Assembly: GCF_006715485.1 (NCBI RefSeq)
Contig: NZ_VFNH01000003.1
Span: 930,001-994,000 of the forward strand
Direction: 5' to 3'
DNA from: Herbaspirillum sp. SJZ107
GTDB lineage: Bacteria; Pseudomonadota; Gammaproteobacteria; Burkholderiales; Burkholderiaceae_D
DNA length: 64,000 nt
The notes under the pieces are model-generated. The model was not told where the DNA came from. It searched no databases and worked only from the letters and a program-made list of their open reading frames with translations. The position numbers and the translations under genes were made by a program. Positions 10,541 to 18,960 of the stretch are shown here, piece after piece; position 1 is the first letter of the stretch, and the number at the start of each line of letters is the position of its first letter.

Positions 10541-11158
10541 ATGGACGCACCGACCCGCCTTACCGACCGCAAGCGCCAGGCCATTTTGAAGGCCGCCGCC
10601 GAACAATTCCGTGCCTGTGGCTTCGAGGCCACCAGCGTGGACCGGATCGCTGCGGCTGCAGGGGTGTCCAAGCGCACCGTGTACAACCATTTCCCGAGCA
10701 AGGACGAGCTGTTCGCGGAAACGCTGGTGCAATTGTTCCAGAGCGAGGCCGAGGCGCTCGACCTGCCTTATCGCCGCGACCTCGGCTTGCGCGAGCAATT
10801 GACCGAGCTGTTGGCGCACAAGCTGCGCACGCTGGCCGAGCGCGATTTCATCGATCTGGCCCGGGTCGCGGTGGCCGAAGCGATCCATGCCCCTGCACAC
10901 GCGCGCGCCGTGTTCGACCGCATCGGCGAACGCGAGGAGGGCCTCACCGCCTGGATCCGCGCCGCCCAGGCCGACGGCAGGCTGAAACCGGGCGATCCTT
11001 CATTTGTTTCCACCCTGCTGCAGGGCCAGATCAAGACCTTCGCGTTCTGGCCGCAGGTCACCTTGGGCGCCGCACCGCTGGACGCGGAGGCGCAGGCGCG
11101 CCTCATCGAGGCGTCGGTGTCGATGTTCCTCGCCTACTTCGGTAGCGGCGCCGACTGA
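10541..11158 (+). CDS. TetR/AcrR family transcriptional regulator
   Basis: A 205-aa repressor. Residues 10-57 are a classical TetR helix-turn-helix domain (ILKAAAEQFRACGFEATSV, then IAAAAGVSKRTVYNHFPSKDELF). The C-terminal part is all-helical and resembles the AefR-like ligand domain, with the WIRAAQADGRL and FLAYFG segments typical of that group. It is divergent from an exported metallo-hydrolase with a 15-bp palindrome between them, which suggests that it controls the hydrolase and probably itself. The ligand is unknown. Start ATG 10541 has no ribosome-binding site but sits at the predicted transcription start. Confidence 0.92.
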   Translation: MDAPTRLTDRKRQAILKAAAEQFRACGFEATSVDRIAAAAGVSKRTVYNHFPSKDELFAETLVQLFQSEAEALDLPYRRDLGLREQLTELLAHKLRTLAERDFIDLARVAVAEAIHAPAHARAVFDRIGEREEGLTAWIRAAQADGRLKPGDPSFVSTLLQGQIKTFAFWPQVTLGAAPLDAEAQARLIEASVSMFLAYFGSGAD

Positions 11159-11400
11159 GGCTTGCGAACCGGCTGCCGCTGTCGGAAGGCCGCCAAAACG
11201 CGCGCAAGCTTGCTCAATCTCCCAACAATCGATGTTTACGAGTGCAGGTGCTAGAAAAAACCTGCGGAAGAGTGTAACTTTTACTCCTTTCGGCTTGTAA
11301 AGTTTCATCCTGCTACGTGCGATCACGAACAAAACAGTTCTGTCCGTATAGAGGATAATAAACATTGTTGTTTTTTCAAATCCCAGATTCCTGAGACCCC

Positions 11401-14400
11401 ATGCACACAGTTGATTTTCCTCGCGACGATACCAGCGACGCCCCGCCGGCTCGAGCGCCCGCACGCGCACCTGTCCTGCCCGCCCCGGTATTGAGCTGGC
11501 TGCAAAGGGTCGAAGCGGCAGCGCATCCGCAACCCAAGCTGACCGCCGAAGTGGCTGACCCCAAGGCTGTCCAGTACAAATTCGTTTATGTCATGGCCCC
11601 GACCAGCGGTGGCCGCCATGTCGCGGTGTGCCTGTGCAAGGCGCGCCTGCGTCCGAACGGGGACGTGGCGTCGGCCAGCCCGGTCGGCGAAGTGTTCTCG
11701 CTGCTGTCGGCGCCGCCCGCCTATCTCGAAGGGGATGACGAGGATCTGGTGCGTTTCTTCATCGCCATGCGCAGCGGTTCCAACCAGAGCACCAGCGCCA
11801 CCGAGCCCAAGGGCAAGGTCGGTGCCATCCTGCTGCAGCAGTTGCTGGCGCAAGGTAAATTGCTTTGGGCTAATTCTTGGTCGGACATGAGCAACGGTTT
11901 GCTGTATCCGCTGCAGGCCGGCCCGGAGCGCCAGGCCAGCCTTACCTGGCGCGACGAAGGCCGTACCGCCAAGCTCGGCTGGTCGGTGGAACCGGCCAAG
12001 GGCGCCAACCACCCGGGCGCCGACCTGGTCGACTACATGCTGCCGACCGATCCGCCGTGGTACATCGACAACCTGTCCTGCGGTCCCCTGGCCCTGAACC
12101 GTGGCGGCATCGACATTTCGCTGGCCGACCTGCAGGCCCTGGTGTCGCAGGCGCCGCCGCTGGCGGGCAACGACAAGAAGCGCGTGTCGCAACTTCTGCT
12201 GGCGCATGGCCTGCAGCAGCTGATGCCGCTGCCGCAGCCACTCACCCAGCGCATCCGTACCGACGTCAAGCCGCAGCCGCACCTGCTGCTGGATGCGGTG
12301 CAGGTGGCCGACGGCACGACCCAGCGCTGGCAGGATTTCGCCGTGCTGTCGTTCGACTACGACGGCCAGCGCGTGTCCTTCGATCCGGCCCAGCGCGTGG
12401 TGCGCCAGATCGGCGACGTCACCGAAGTGATCCAGCGCAACGAGGCATTCGAAGCCGCGGCGCTCGACATGCTGCACGAGATCGGTTTCCGCAAGCCGGC
12501 CACGGCGCCGCTGTCGGCCCTGGCCGGTGCGCAGTTGCTGGACAGCCAGGCGCACTGGCTGCGTTTTGCCGAAAACGAACTGGATGCGCTGTCCGACATC
12601 GGCTGGCATGTGCAGAAGTCGCCCAAGTACCGCTACGACGTGGTGCCGGTCGAGGAGTGGTACGCCCAGATCGACGAGCCGGCCGAGGCGGGTAACGCCT
12701 GGTTCGAACTGGAACTCGGCATCGTGGTCAACCGCAAGCGCGTGCCGCTGCTGCCGGTGCTGGTGCAACTCATCCGCAGCACGCCGCTCGATTTCAATCC
12801 GGAAGTGCTGGCCTTCCACGGCGAAGCCGACCAGATGCTGGCGACCCTGCCCGACGGCCTGCGCGTGGCGCTGCCCTGGGGCCGCGTCAAACCGATCCTG
12901 TCGACGCTGGGCGAGCTGTATTTCAACGACAAGATCAAGAGCAAGGTGCGCCTGTCGACGCTGGACGCGGCGCGCCTCGAAGAGCTGGCGCGCGGCGCCG
13001 CCTTCAGCTGGACCGGCGGCGAACGCCTGCGCGAGACCGGCCGCAAGCTGAGCCAGTTCGGCAAAGTGAAAAAGGTCGATGCGCCGAAGGGCTTGCAGGC
13101 GACCCTGCGCGACTACCAGCTGGACGGCCTGGCCTGGATGCAGTTCCTGCGCGAGTACGACCTCGGTGGCATCCTGGCCGACGACATGGGTCTCGGTAAA
13201 ACCGTGCAGACCATCGCCCACATCCTCACCGAGAAGGAAGCCGGCCGCCTGACCGCGCCGGCACTGGTGATCGCCCCGACCAGCCTGATGGCCAACTGGA
13301 TGGAAGAATCGGCACGCTTCGCGCCCGACCTGAAGGTGCTGCTGCTGCAGGGCAAGGAGCGCATGGACCTGTTCGACCAGATCGACAAGGCCGACATCGT
13401 GCTGACCACCTATGCGCTGCTGCCGCGCGACGAGGAAAAGCTGCGCGAGCACGAGTACCACCTGGTGATCCTGGACGAATCGCACTACATCAAGAACACC
13501 CGCTCGAAGGCGGCACAGACGGCCGGTTCGCTGAACGCGCGCCATCGCCTGTGCCTGTCCGGCACGCCGCTGGAAAACCACCTGGGCGAGCTGTGGTCGC
13601 AATTCCACTTCCTGCTGCCGGGCCTGCTCGGCGACGAGAAGACCTTCAACAGCCAGTTCCGCCATCCGATCGAACGCCAGGACGACCCGGTGCGGCGCAC
13701 GCTGCTGAACCGCCGCATCAAACCCTTCCTGCTGCGCCGGACCAAGGACAATGTGGCCAAGGAACTGCCGCAAAAGACCGAAATGATCCGCCGCATCGAG
13801 ATCAGCGGCCCGCAGCGCGACCTGTACGAAACCGTGCGCCTGGCGATGGACAAGAAGGTGCGCGAGGAAATCGACCGCAAGGGCGTGGCGCGCAGCCAGA
13901 TCGTCATCCTGGAAGCGCTGCTGAAGCTGCGCCAGGTCTGCTGCGACCCGCGTCTGGTCAAGGCGATGCCGGCCAAGAAGAACACGGCCGCCGTCTCCGC
14001 CAAGCTGACCGACCTGATGCAGATGGTCGACGACCTGCTCGGCGAAGGCCGCAAGATCCTGGTGTTCTCGCAATTCACCAGCATGCTCGGCCTGATCGAG
14101 GAAGAACTGGACGCACGCAATATCCCGTACGCCATCCTCACCGGCGAGACGCGCGACCGTTCGGCGCAAGTTGCCGCCTTCCAGCAGGGCGCGGTGCCGA
14201 TCTTCCTGATCAGCCTGAAAGCCGGCGGCGTCGGCCTCAACCTGACCGCGGCCGACACCGTGATCCACTACGACCCGTGGTGGAACCCGGCAGCCGAAAA
14301 CCAGGCCACCGACCGCGCCTGGCGCATCGGGCAGGACAAGCCGGTGTTCGTCTATAAATTGATCGCGAAGGGTACGCTGGAAGAAAAGATCCAGCTGCTG

Positions 14401-14511
14401 CAGCAGAAGAAGTCGGAGCTGGCGCAATCGATCCTGGCGGAAGGCGAGTCGCAGAAGATGGCGCTGACGCAGGAAGATTTGCAGGCGATTTTTGCACCGC
14501 TGGAAGACTGA
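11401..14511 (+). CDS. SNF2-family DEAD/DEAH box helicase (HepA-like), 1036 aa
   Basis: A large SWI2/SNF2-type ATPase, likely a DNA translocase or remodeller of protein-DNA complexes. The N-terminal 570 residues form a family-specific region without a catalytic motif I can name. The ATPase core follows: Walker A in ADDMGLGKT (about 594-602), motif II DESH (about 692), the SGTPLENHLGELWSQFHFL block and the helicase C-terminal domain with LISLKAGGVGLNLTAAD and DRAWRIGQ. The core is complete. A strong terminator follows at 14538. It is one of two SNF2 helicases in the window. The start has only a weak ribosome-binding site. Confidence 0.92.
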   Translation: MHTVDFPRDDTSDAPPARAPARAPVLPAPVLSWLQRVEAAAHPQPKLTAEVADPKAVQYKFVYVMAPTSGGRHVAVCLCKARLRPNGDVASASPVGEVFSLLSAPPAYLEGDDEDLVRFFIAMRSGSNQSTSATEPKGKVGAILLQQLLAQGKLLWANSWSDMSNGLLYPLQAGPERQASLTWRDEGRTAKLGWSVEPAKGANHPGADLVDYMLPTDPPWYIDNLSCGPLALNRGGIDISLADLQALVSQAPPLAGNDKKRVSQLLLAHGLQQLMPLPQPLTQRIRTDVKPQPHLLLDAVQVADGTTQRWQDFAVLSFDYDGQRVSFDPAQRVVRQIGDVTEVIQRNEAFEAAALDMLHEIGFRKPATAPLSALAGAQLLDSQAHWLRFAENELDALSDIGWHVQKSPKYRYDVVPVEEWYAQIDEPAEAGNAWFELELGIVVNRKRVPLLPVLVQLIRSTPLDFNPEVLAFHGEADQMLATLPDGLRVALPWGRVKPILSTLGELYFNDKIKSKVRLSTLDAARLEELARGAAFSWTGGERLRETGRKLSQFGKVKKVDAPKGLQATLRDYQLDGLAWMQFLREYDLGGILADDMGLGKTVQTIAHILTEKEAGRLTAPALVIAPTSLMANWMEESARFAPDLKVLLLQGKERMDLFDQIDKADIVLTTYALLPRDEEKLREHEYHLVILDESHYIKNTRSKAAQTAGSLNARHRLCLSGTPLENHLGELWSQFHFLLPGLLGDEKTFNSQFRHPIERQDDPVRRTLLNRRIKPFLLRRTKDNVAKELPQKTEMIRRIEISGPQRDLYETVRLAMDKKVREEIDRKGVARSQIVILEALLKLRQVCCDPRLVKAMPAKKNTAAVSAKLTDLMQMVDDLLGEGRKILVFSQFTSMLGLIEEELDARNIPYAILTGETRDRSAQVAAFQQGAVPIFLISLKAGGVGLNLTAADTVIHYDPWWNPAAENQATDRAWRIGQDKPVFVYKLIAKGTLEEKIQLLQQKKSELAQSILAEGESQKMALTQEDLQAIFAPLED

Positions 14512-14537
14512 ACAGTCTGCTTCGCTGACTGAAATGC

Positions 14538-14571
14538 AACGCCGTCACCGCCTGCGCGGGACGGCGTTTTT
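14538..14571 (+). terminator. Rho-independent terminator of the SNF2 helicase gene
   Basis: AACGCCGTC (14538-14546) pairs with GACGGCGTT (14560-14568), followed by T residues. It is 27 bases after the helicase stop codon. Confidence 0.85.
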
Positions 14572-14702
14572 GTATTTACGTATCTCACCCGCGCAACGGT
14601 CTAGAGTGGTTTGCCTAGTCAACTGTTGAGTCAGCGCACTATACTTGGCGACCTTGGCAGCCGTTTTGATTCCGACTGCAATCACTCATCCGGAAGGTTT
14701 CC

Positions 14703-15899
14703 ATGACCCGCAGCGCTTCCGTCCACCAAGCCGGCCCGGCGCTGGCGACGGCGGACGCCTTCCGTACCATCGCCGAGCTCGGCGGTGACCTTGCCTTCAT
14801 CCTCGACTGCGCCACCGGCACTTTCGTTTATCTCAGCCCTGGTGTCGACGACTTGCTGGGCTATGGTCTTGTGGATATTGAACAACAGTTGGCCGAGGGT
14901 GGTGACGGTCCCCTGTCGGCCTTGTGCGGCGGCTTGCCGGAGCGCCTACGCCGCTTTGCCGCCGGCGACGGATCGCGCCTGCGCGTGACGCGCGCGGTCG
15001 AGGTGCGCCGGCCGGATGGCCGCACCACCCCGGTCGAAGTGATCTCGACCCTGCTGGCGGATGCCGACGGCCAGCCGCGTTCGCTGGCCGGCCTGGTGCG
15101 CGACCTGTCGGCGCGGCGTGCGCGCGAACTCGAGCAGAAGCGCTTCGCCAGCATGCTGAACCACGAATTCCGCACCCCGCTGTCGACCATCGACGGCGCC
15201 ATCCAGCGCCTCGAAGCGACCGCCACCAACGCCGACGAGCCGACGCGCCAGCGCTACCGCAAGATCGCCGTCGCCACCGACCGCCTGATCGGCATGCTGG
15301 ACGACTACCTGTCGCCGGAACGGATGGCGGCGCTGGGGCGCCAGCGCCAGCCGCATGCGGTGGCGCCACGCTTGCTGCTGGAAGAACTGGTGGCCCAGGC
15401 ACGGGTGGCGGGGCGGCCGGTCAGCTTCGATGCGGCCGGCTTGCCGGCGGCGCTGCGCGGCGAACCGGCCGGCCTGCGCCTGGCGCTCAAGCTGATGCTG
15501 GAGAATGCGCTGCGCCACACGCCGGCCGGCAGTCCGCTGCACGTCAGCGGGCGCCGCAGCGGCGGCGGCATCGAACTGGCGCTGCGCGACGAGGGGCCGG
15601 GGGTGGCGCCGGCCGACCAGCCACACATTTTCGACAAGGGCTACCGCGGCGCCAACGCGGCCGCGACGCCCGGCAAGGGACTCGGCCTGTACATGGCGCG
15701 TTCGGTGGTCGAGGTCCACGGTGGTTCGCTCGGGATGGTGACGCCGGCCAGCGGCGGCGCCGAGTTCCGGCTATGGCTGCCGGCCCAGGAAAGCGCCCCT
15801 GATGCCGCCGCGAAAAATCTTGCTTCCAGCGGGACCAGCAGTGATAATCGGGCAGGCAACGGGGATGGCCACCCGACAACAATGCCGGGGAACACGTAA
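14703..15899 (+). CDS. Cytoplasmic PAS-domain sensor histidine kinase
   Basis: A 398-aa two-component kinase without membrane segments, so it should sense an internal signal. Residues 20-138 form a PAS domain (DLAFILDCATGTFVYLSPGV, then a PAC-like VEVISTLLADADG). The HisKA phospho-acceptor is H154 in MLNHEFRTPLSTIDG. The ATPase domain has LMLENALRHTPAG (N box), LRDEGPGVAP (G1) and GKGLGLYMARSVVEVHGG (G2). A low-complexity tail of about 35 residues follows. The response regulator starts 21 bases downstream, so they form one two-component pair. The signal is unknown. Confidence 0.92.
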   Translation: MTRSASVHQAGPALATADAFRTIAELGGDLAFILDCATGTFVYLSPGVDDLLGYGLVDIEQQLAEGGDGPLSALCGGLPERLRRFAAGDGSRLRVTRAVEVRRPDGRTTPVEVISTLLADADGQPRSLAGLVRDLSARRARELEQKRFASMLNHEFRTPLSTIDGAIQRLEATATNADEPTRQRYRKIAVATDRLIGMLDDYLSPERMAALGRQRQPHAVAPRLLLEELVAQARVAGRPVSFDAAGLPAALRGEPAGLRLALKLMLENALRHTPAGSPLHVSGRRSGGGIELALRDEGPGVAPADQPHIFDKGYRGANAAATPGKGLGLYMARSVVEVHGGSLGMVTPASGGAEFRLWLPAQESAPDAAAKNLASSGTSSDNRAGNGDGHPTTMPGNT

Positions 15900-15920
15900 T
15901 AATAGAAACATGGCACACCC

Positions 15921-16601
15921 ATGACGCAAATACTGATTGTTGAAGACAATGGCGACTATGCCGGCGACATGGCCGACTTCCTCAGGGAACTGGGTCACGA
16001 GGTGACGATCGCGACCACCGCCGGCGACATGTGGGCGGCCCTGACCCGCACCCCGGCCGCCGTGGTCGTACTCGACCTTGGCCTGCCCGACGAAGACGGT
16101 TTCAATGTCATCCCGCGCATGCGCCAGCTGTATCCCGAAATCGGCCTGCTGGTGCTGACCGGCCGGGTCGCGTTCGACAACCGCATCCTCGGCCTGCGCC
16201 TCGGCGCCGACCACTATCTCACCAAGCCGATCAAGTTCCCGGAACTGGCCGCCCACATCGAAGCCCTGGATCGCCGCGTGCGGCCGGCCGAGCCGGCGCC
16301 GGCGCCGAGCAAGTGGATGCTGCGCGTCTCGGCGCGCCAGCTCGAGCTGATGGGCAAGGTGATCGACCTGACCGAAAAAGAGTGCAATTTCCTGCACCTG
16401 CTGACCATCAACACCCGCCCGGTGCCGCGCCAGGTGATCGTGGCCGGCATGGGCGGCGACGATCCGGATGCGAGCCGCCGCGTCGACATGCTGGTGTATC
16501 GTTTGCGTAAGAAGGCGCGCACCGGCCTGGGCCAGGACCTGCCGCTGCGCAGTGCCTATGGCGAAGGGTATAGCCTGTCTGCCGGATTCACGCTGGCCTG
16601 A
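15921..16601 (+). CDS. OmpR/PhoB-type response regulator
   Basis: A 226-aa response regulator paired with the preceding kinase. The receiver domain (1-120) has the acidic pair E8-D9, the phospho-acceptor D52 in VVVLDLGLPDEDG, T80 in VLTGR and K102 in LTKP. Residues 130-222 form a winged-helix DNA-binding domain (LTEKECNFLHLL, then RRVDMLVYRLRKK and YGEGYSL). It should act as a transcription factor; targets cannot be read from this window. Confidence 0.94.
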   Translation: MTQILIVEDNGDYAGDMADFLRELGHEVTIATTAGDMWAALTRTPAAVVVLDLGLPDEDGFNVIPRMRQLYPEIGLLVLTGRVAFDNRILGLRLGADHYLTKPIKFPELAAHIEALDRRVRPAEPAPAPSKWMLRVSARQLELMGKVIDLTEKECNFLHLLTINTRPVPRQVIVAGMGGDDPDASRRVDMLVYRLRKKARTGLGQDLPLRSAYGEGYSLSAGFTLA

Positions 16602-16652
16602 TTGCCAAGTTAGCGCTACATTGGGCGCTTTCCCGTATCGAGTGAGACGGCC

Positions 16653-16907
16653 ATGCCAGGTCCTTGTCCTTGGGAAGCAGTCGCCAGCTTCCGCAGCCCG
16701 GTCGAATTCCGCAGCTTCGAACGCTGGATGACCGGCCAGGTCAGCGCCGGCATGGCGCGCCAGGTGCCGGTCGGCGCGCCTTATCTCGAGGATGCCGCGT
16801 GCATCGAAGTCTGGTACCTGCACCTCAGGAGCCGCGAAGTCTGGCGGCTGGTGTGGCCGGAACCGCCGTTCAGCGGCGTCTTCGTGCAGGTCGCATCAAG
16901 GAATTAA
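16653..16907 (+). CDS. Hypothetical protein, 84 aa
   Basis: I do not recognise this gene. It encodes a compact soluble protein with many aromatic residues (FRSPVEFRSFERWM, CIEVWYLHLRSREVWRLVW), consistent with a small alpha/beta domain. It lies 51 bases after the response regulator and 13 bases before the RAYT-like gene, so it may share a transcript with either. ATG 16653 is preceded by GAGTGAGA. Codon choice looks like that of its neighbours. Confidence 0.6.
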   Translation: MPGPCPWEAVASFRSPVEFRSFERWMTGQVSAGMARQVPVGAPYLEDAACIEVWYLHLRSREVWRLVWPEPPFSGVFVQVASRN

Positions 16908-16920
16908 CTGAATCGCCGCC

Positions 16921-17622
16921 ATGGCCCGCCAACCCCGACTGATCCTCCCGCACCAGCCGCACCACCTGGTCCAGCGCGGCAACGACAACATCACCATCTT
17001 CCGCGACGACGAGGATTACGCGCGCTTCCTCGGCTGGCTGAAGGAAAGCGCCCGGTTTTACCACGTCGCCATCCACGCCTACGTGCTGCTGCCGGACCAC
17101 CTGCAGCTGCTGGCCACGCCAGCCGACGAAGACGGGCTGGCGCTGATGATGCAGAAAGTCGGGCGCCTGTACGTGCCCTGGTTCAATGCCAGGCACGGCC
17201 GCTCGGGCACGCTGTTCGGCGGGCGCTTCCGCACCGCCGTCATCGATCCAGTCCAGTACTTCCTGGCCTGCATGCGCTATATCGAACTGCATCCGGTGCG
17301 CGTGCAGCAGGCGGGCAGCGCGGTCGATTACCCCTGGTCGAGCTACGCCCACCACGCCGGCGTGCGCGCCGATCCGCTGATCACCGACCATGCCAAATAC
17401 TGGGACCTGGGCAATACGCCGTTCCAGCGCGAAGCCGCGTACATCGCGCTGGCACAGCAGGGCCTGTCGATGGATGAACTGGACACCATCGACGCGGCGG
17501 TGCTGAAGGGTGGGGCGCTCGGCTCGCATGCGTTCAAGGCGGCACTGGAAAAAAAGACCAAACGCCAGATCCTGCCGGCCAAGCGCGGACGCCCTTTCAA
17601 AATCAAGCCGGCGGACGCTTGA
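16921..17622 (+). CDS. RAYT-like (Y1/HUH, IS200-related) transposase with altered HUH motif
   Basis: A 233-aa protein of the REP-associated tyrosine transposase type. The family hallmarks are an N-terminal RLILPHQPHHLVQRGN, the RYIELHPVR segment carrying the likely nucleophile Y120, and PWSSYAHH. The HUH metal site, normally His-x-His as in NHVHLL, here reads PDHLQLL (H60, Q62), so the second metal ligand is missing. Such proteins are single-copy, domesticated relatives of IS200/IS605 transposases and process REP palindromes in species with an intact site. No flanking ends or target-site repeats are visible. It may be inactive or have another role. Confidence 0.8.
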   Translation: MARQPRLILPHQPHHLVQRGNDNITIFRDDEDYARFLGWLKESARFYHVAIHAYVLLPDHLQLLATPADEDGLALMMQKVGRLYVPWFNARHGRSGTLFGGRFRTAVIDPVQYFLACMRYIELHPVRVQQAGSAVDYPWSSYAHHAGVRADPLITDHAKYWDLGNTPFQREAAYIALAQQGLSMDELDTIDAAVLKGGALGSHAFKAALEKKTKRQILPAKRGRPFKIKPADA

Positions 17623-17643
17623 AGGCGCAGGCACACCCTGCCG

Positions 17644-18708
17644 TCAGAAGGCGAAAGGTATGCGCACCGTCAAGCCGATGTCGGGCGCATCGCGCGTCAG
17701 GCCGGCGCCGACCGACACATTGATCGTACGCTGAGGATCGAGACGGTAGGAAAACCCTGCCATGAGCGTGCCCAGCTGGGTACGCAGCGAATCCGGCAGT
17801 GTCCGGCCGTTCTGTTTGGCCCGCGTGATTGCAATATGGTCGTAACCCAAACTGACCGTAGTCTTTTCATTCAAGGCAAATCCGACGCCGGCATTGAAGC
17901 CGAATGAATCGGGCGGCGTAATCTCGCCCAGGAATTCGCTTTGTCCATTCAAAATCTTGCGGCTCAGATTACTGCGTTTGAAATTGTGCATATAACTGAA
18001 AGTGCCGAAAAAGGTGGCGGGTCGGGAAGGCATGAACCAGGCGATATTCGGTTCCAGCGCATAAAATCCGGAACCGGTCGGCAGGTCGAGTTGAAGAGCG
18101 GTGCCGGCGGCGCCGGGACCCGTGCAACGCGTCGTGCAATCGGTCGTGACTTCGAATGGGTCGCGCCCGGTCCGCGATTTGAAACGCAGGCCGGCGACGA
18201 AATACGGTTTATTCAGGCCGCCTTCGTTCAATTGATAGCGCGCCGCGAACTCGGCATCCCCGATGGCTTTGCCGCTGGCATCGGAAACACGATTCGTTGC
18301 GATGCCGCCGGTCACATCCCGGCTGACCATCGCATCGCTGCGATAGATATACGGCACCCGCAATTCGACTTCGAAACGGTTCGTGATGCCGCGCCTGGCC
18401 GTCAGGCTGGCGATAGTGCTGTTGCGCCTGACTTCGCGTACGTCGACGCGCGGCATCTGCAAGGTCGCGATCAGCGCATAGCCCGCGATCGCGATCCGGT
18501 CGCTCGACGAATAGGCGTATTGGACGGCAGGTTCCAGCACATAGGTACCACGCGGCGTCAGTACGCCGGGTTGCTCGAACAAGGGCGCTACCTTGGGCGG
18601 ACGCTGGCCGAGGTCGTCGTCGGGCGTGACCTGCGCCGGCGTCGGGCGAGAAAACAGCATGAGCATGCCGCCGATAAAGAAATACACCGGCCTTGCAGAA
18701 GGGCGCAT
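17644..18708 (-). CDS. Outer-membrane beta-barrel-like protein (transporter/MetA-pathway type)
   Basis: A 354-aa exported protein. ATG 18708 was chosen because AAGGAT lies about 9 bases upstream and it gives a clean signal peptide (residues 1-25, ending PTPAQ); the ATG at 18750 lacks a ribosome-binding site. The rest is made of alternating amphipathic strands with aromatic girdles (YVLEPAVQYAYSSSD, RFEVELRVPYIYRSD, FFGTFSYMHNFKRS, TTVSLGYDHIAIT) and ends in F, as outer-membrane barrels do. It resembles proteins loosely annotated as transporters or phenol-degradation MetA-like. The function is not known. The two cysteines in DCTTRCTG may form a disulfide. Confidence 0.7.
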   Translation of the reverse strand: MRPSARPVYFFIGGMLMLFSRPTPAQVTPDDDLGQRPPKVAPLFEQPGVLTPRGTYVLEPAVQYAYSSSDRIAIAGYALIATLQMPRVDVREVRRNSTIASLTARRGITNRFEVELRVPYIYRSDAMVSRDVTGGIATNRVSDASGKAIGDAEFAARYQLNEGGLNKPYFVAGLRFKSRTGRDPFEVTTDCTTRCTGPGAAGTALQLDLPTGSGFYALEPNIAWFMPSRPATFFGTFSYMHNFKRSNLSRKILNGQSEFLGEITPPDSFGFNAGVGFALNEKTTVSLGYDHIAITRAKQNGRTLPDSLRTQLGTLMAGFSYRLDPQRTINVSVGAGLTRDAPDIGLTVRIPFAF

Positions 18709-18960
18709 GGGTTCGAATCCTTTTGAAAATGCATTTAATATTTTCCGCATGGTTATGGCAATACGAAAATAAAAACCATGGCAATGGACATAAAATGTTG
18801 AGCCCGCGCGGGATTTGAATTTTGAGCGTTCGCAATGACTGACGAGCCGGCTGCGTATGTTGAGCCATCACATCGGGAATCTATTTGCACGCTTGAGCGA
18901 AAGCCCGGGCAGTGTTAGCGTCAATCGAGCGAGATTTTGCCGATTCCCTGGCCCGGTCAA

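Noticed and set aside
11323..14427. A 1034-codon open frame antisense to the first SNF2 helicase
   Set aside because: Same GC-bias effect. The sense strand carries all helicase motifs.
18709..18750. Upstream start for the outer-membrane barrel-like protein
   Set aside because: The ATG at 18750 has no ribosome-binding site and would bury the signal peptide; ATG 18708 has AAGGAT at a good distance.
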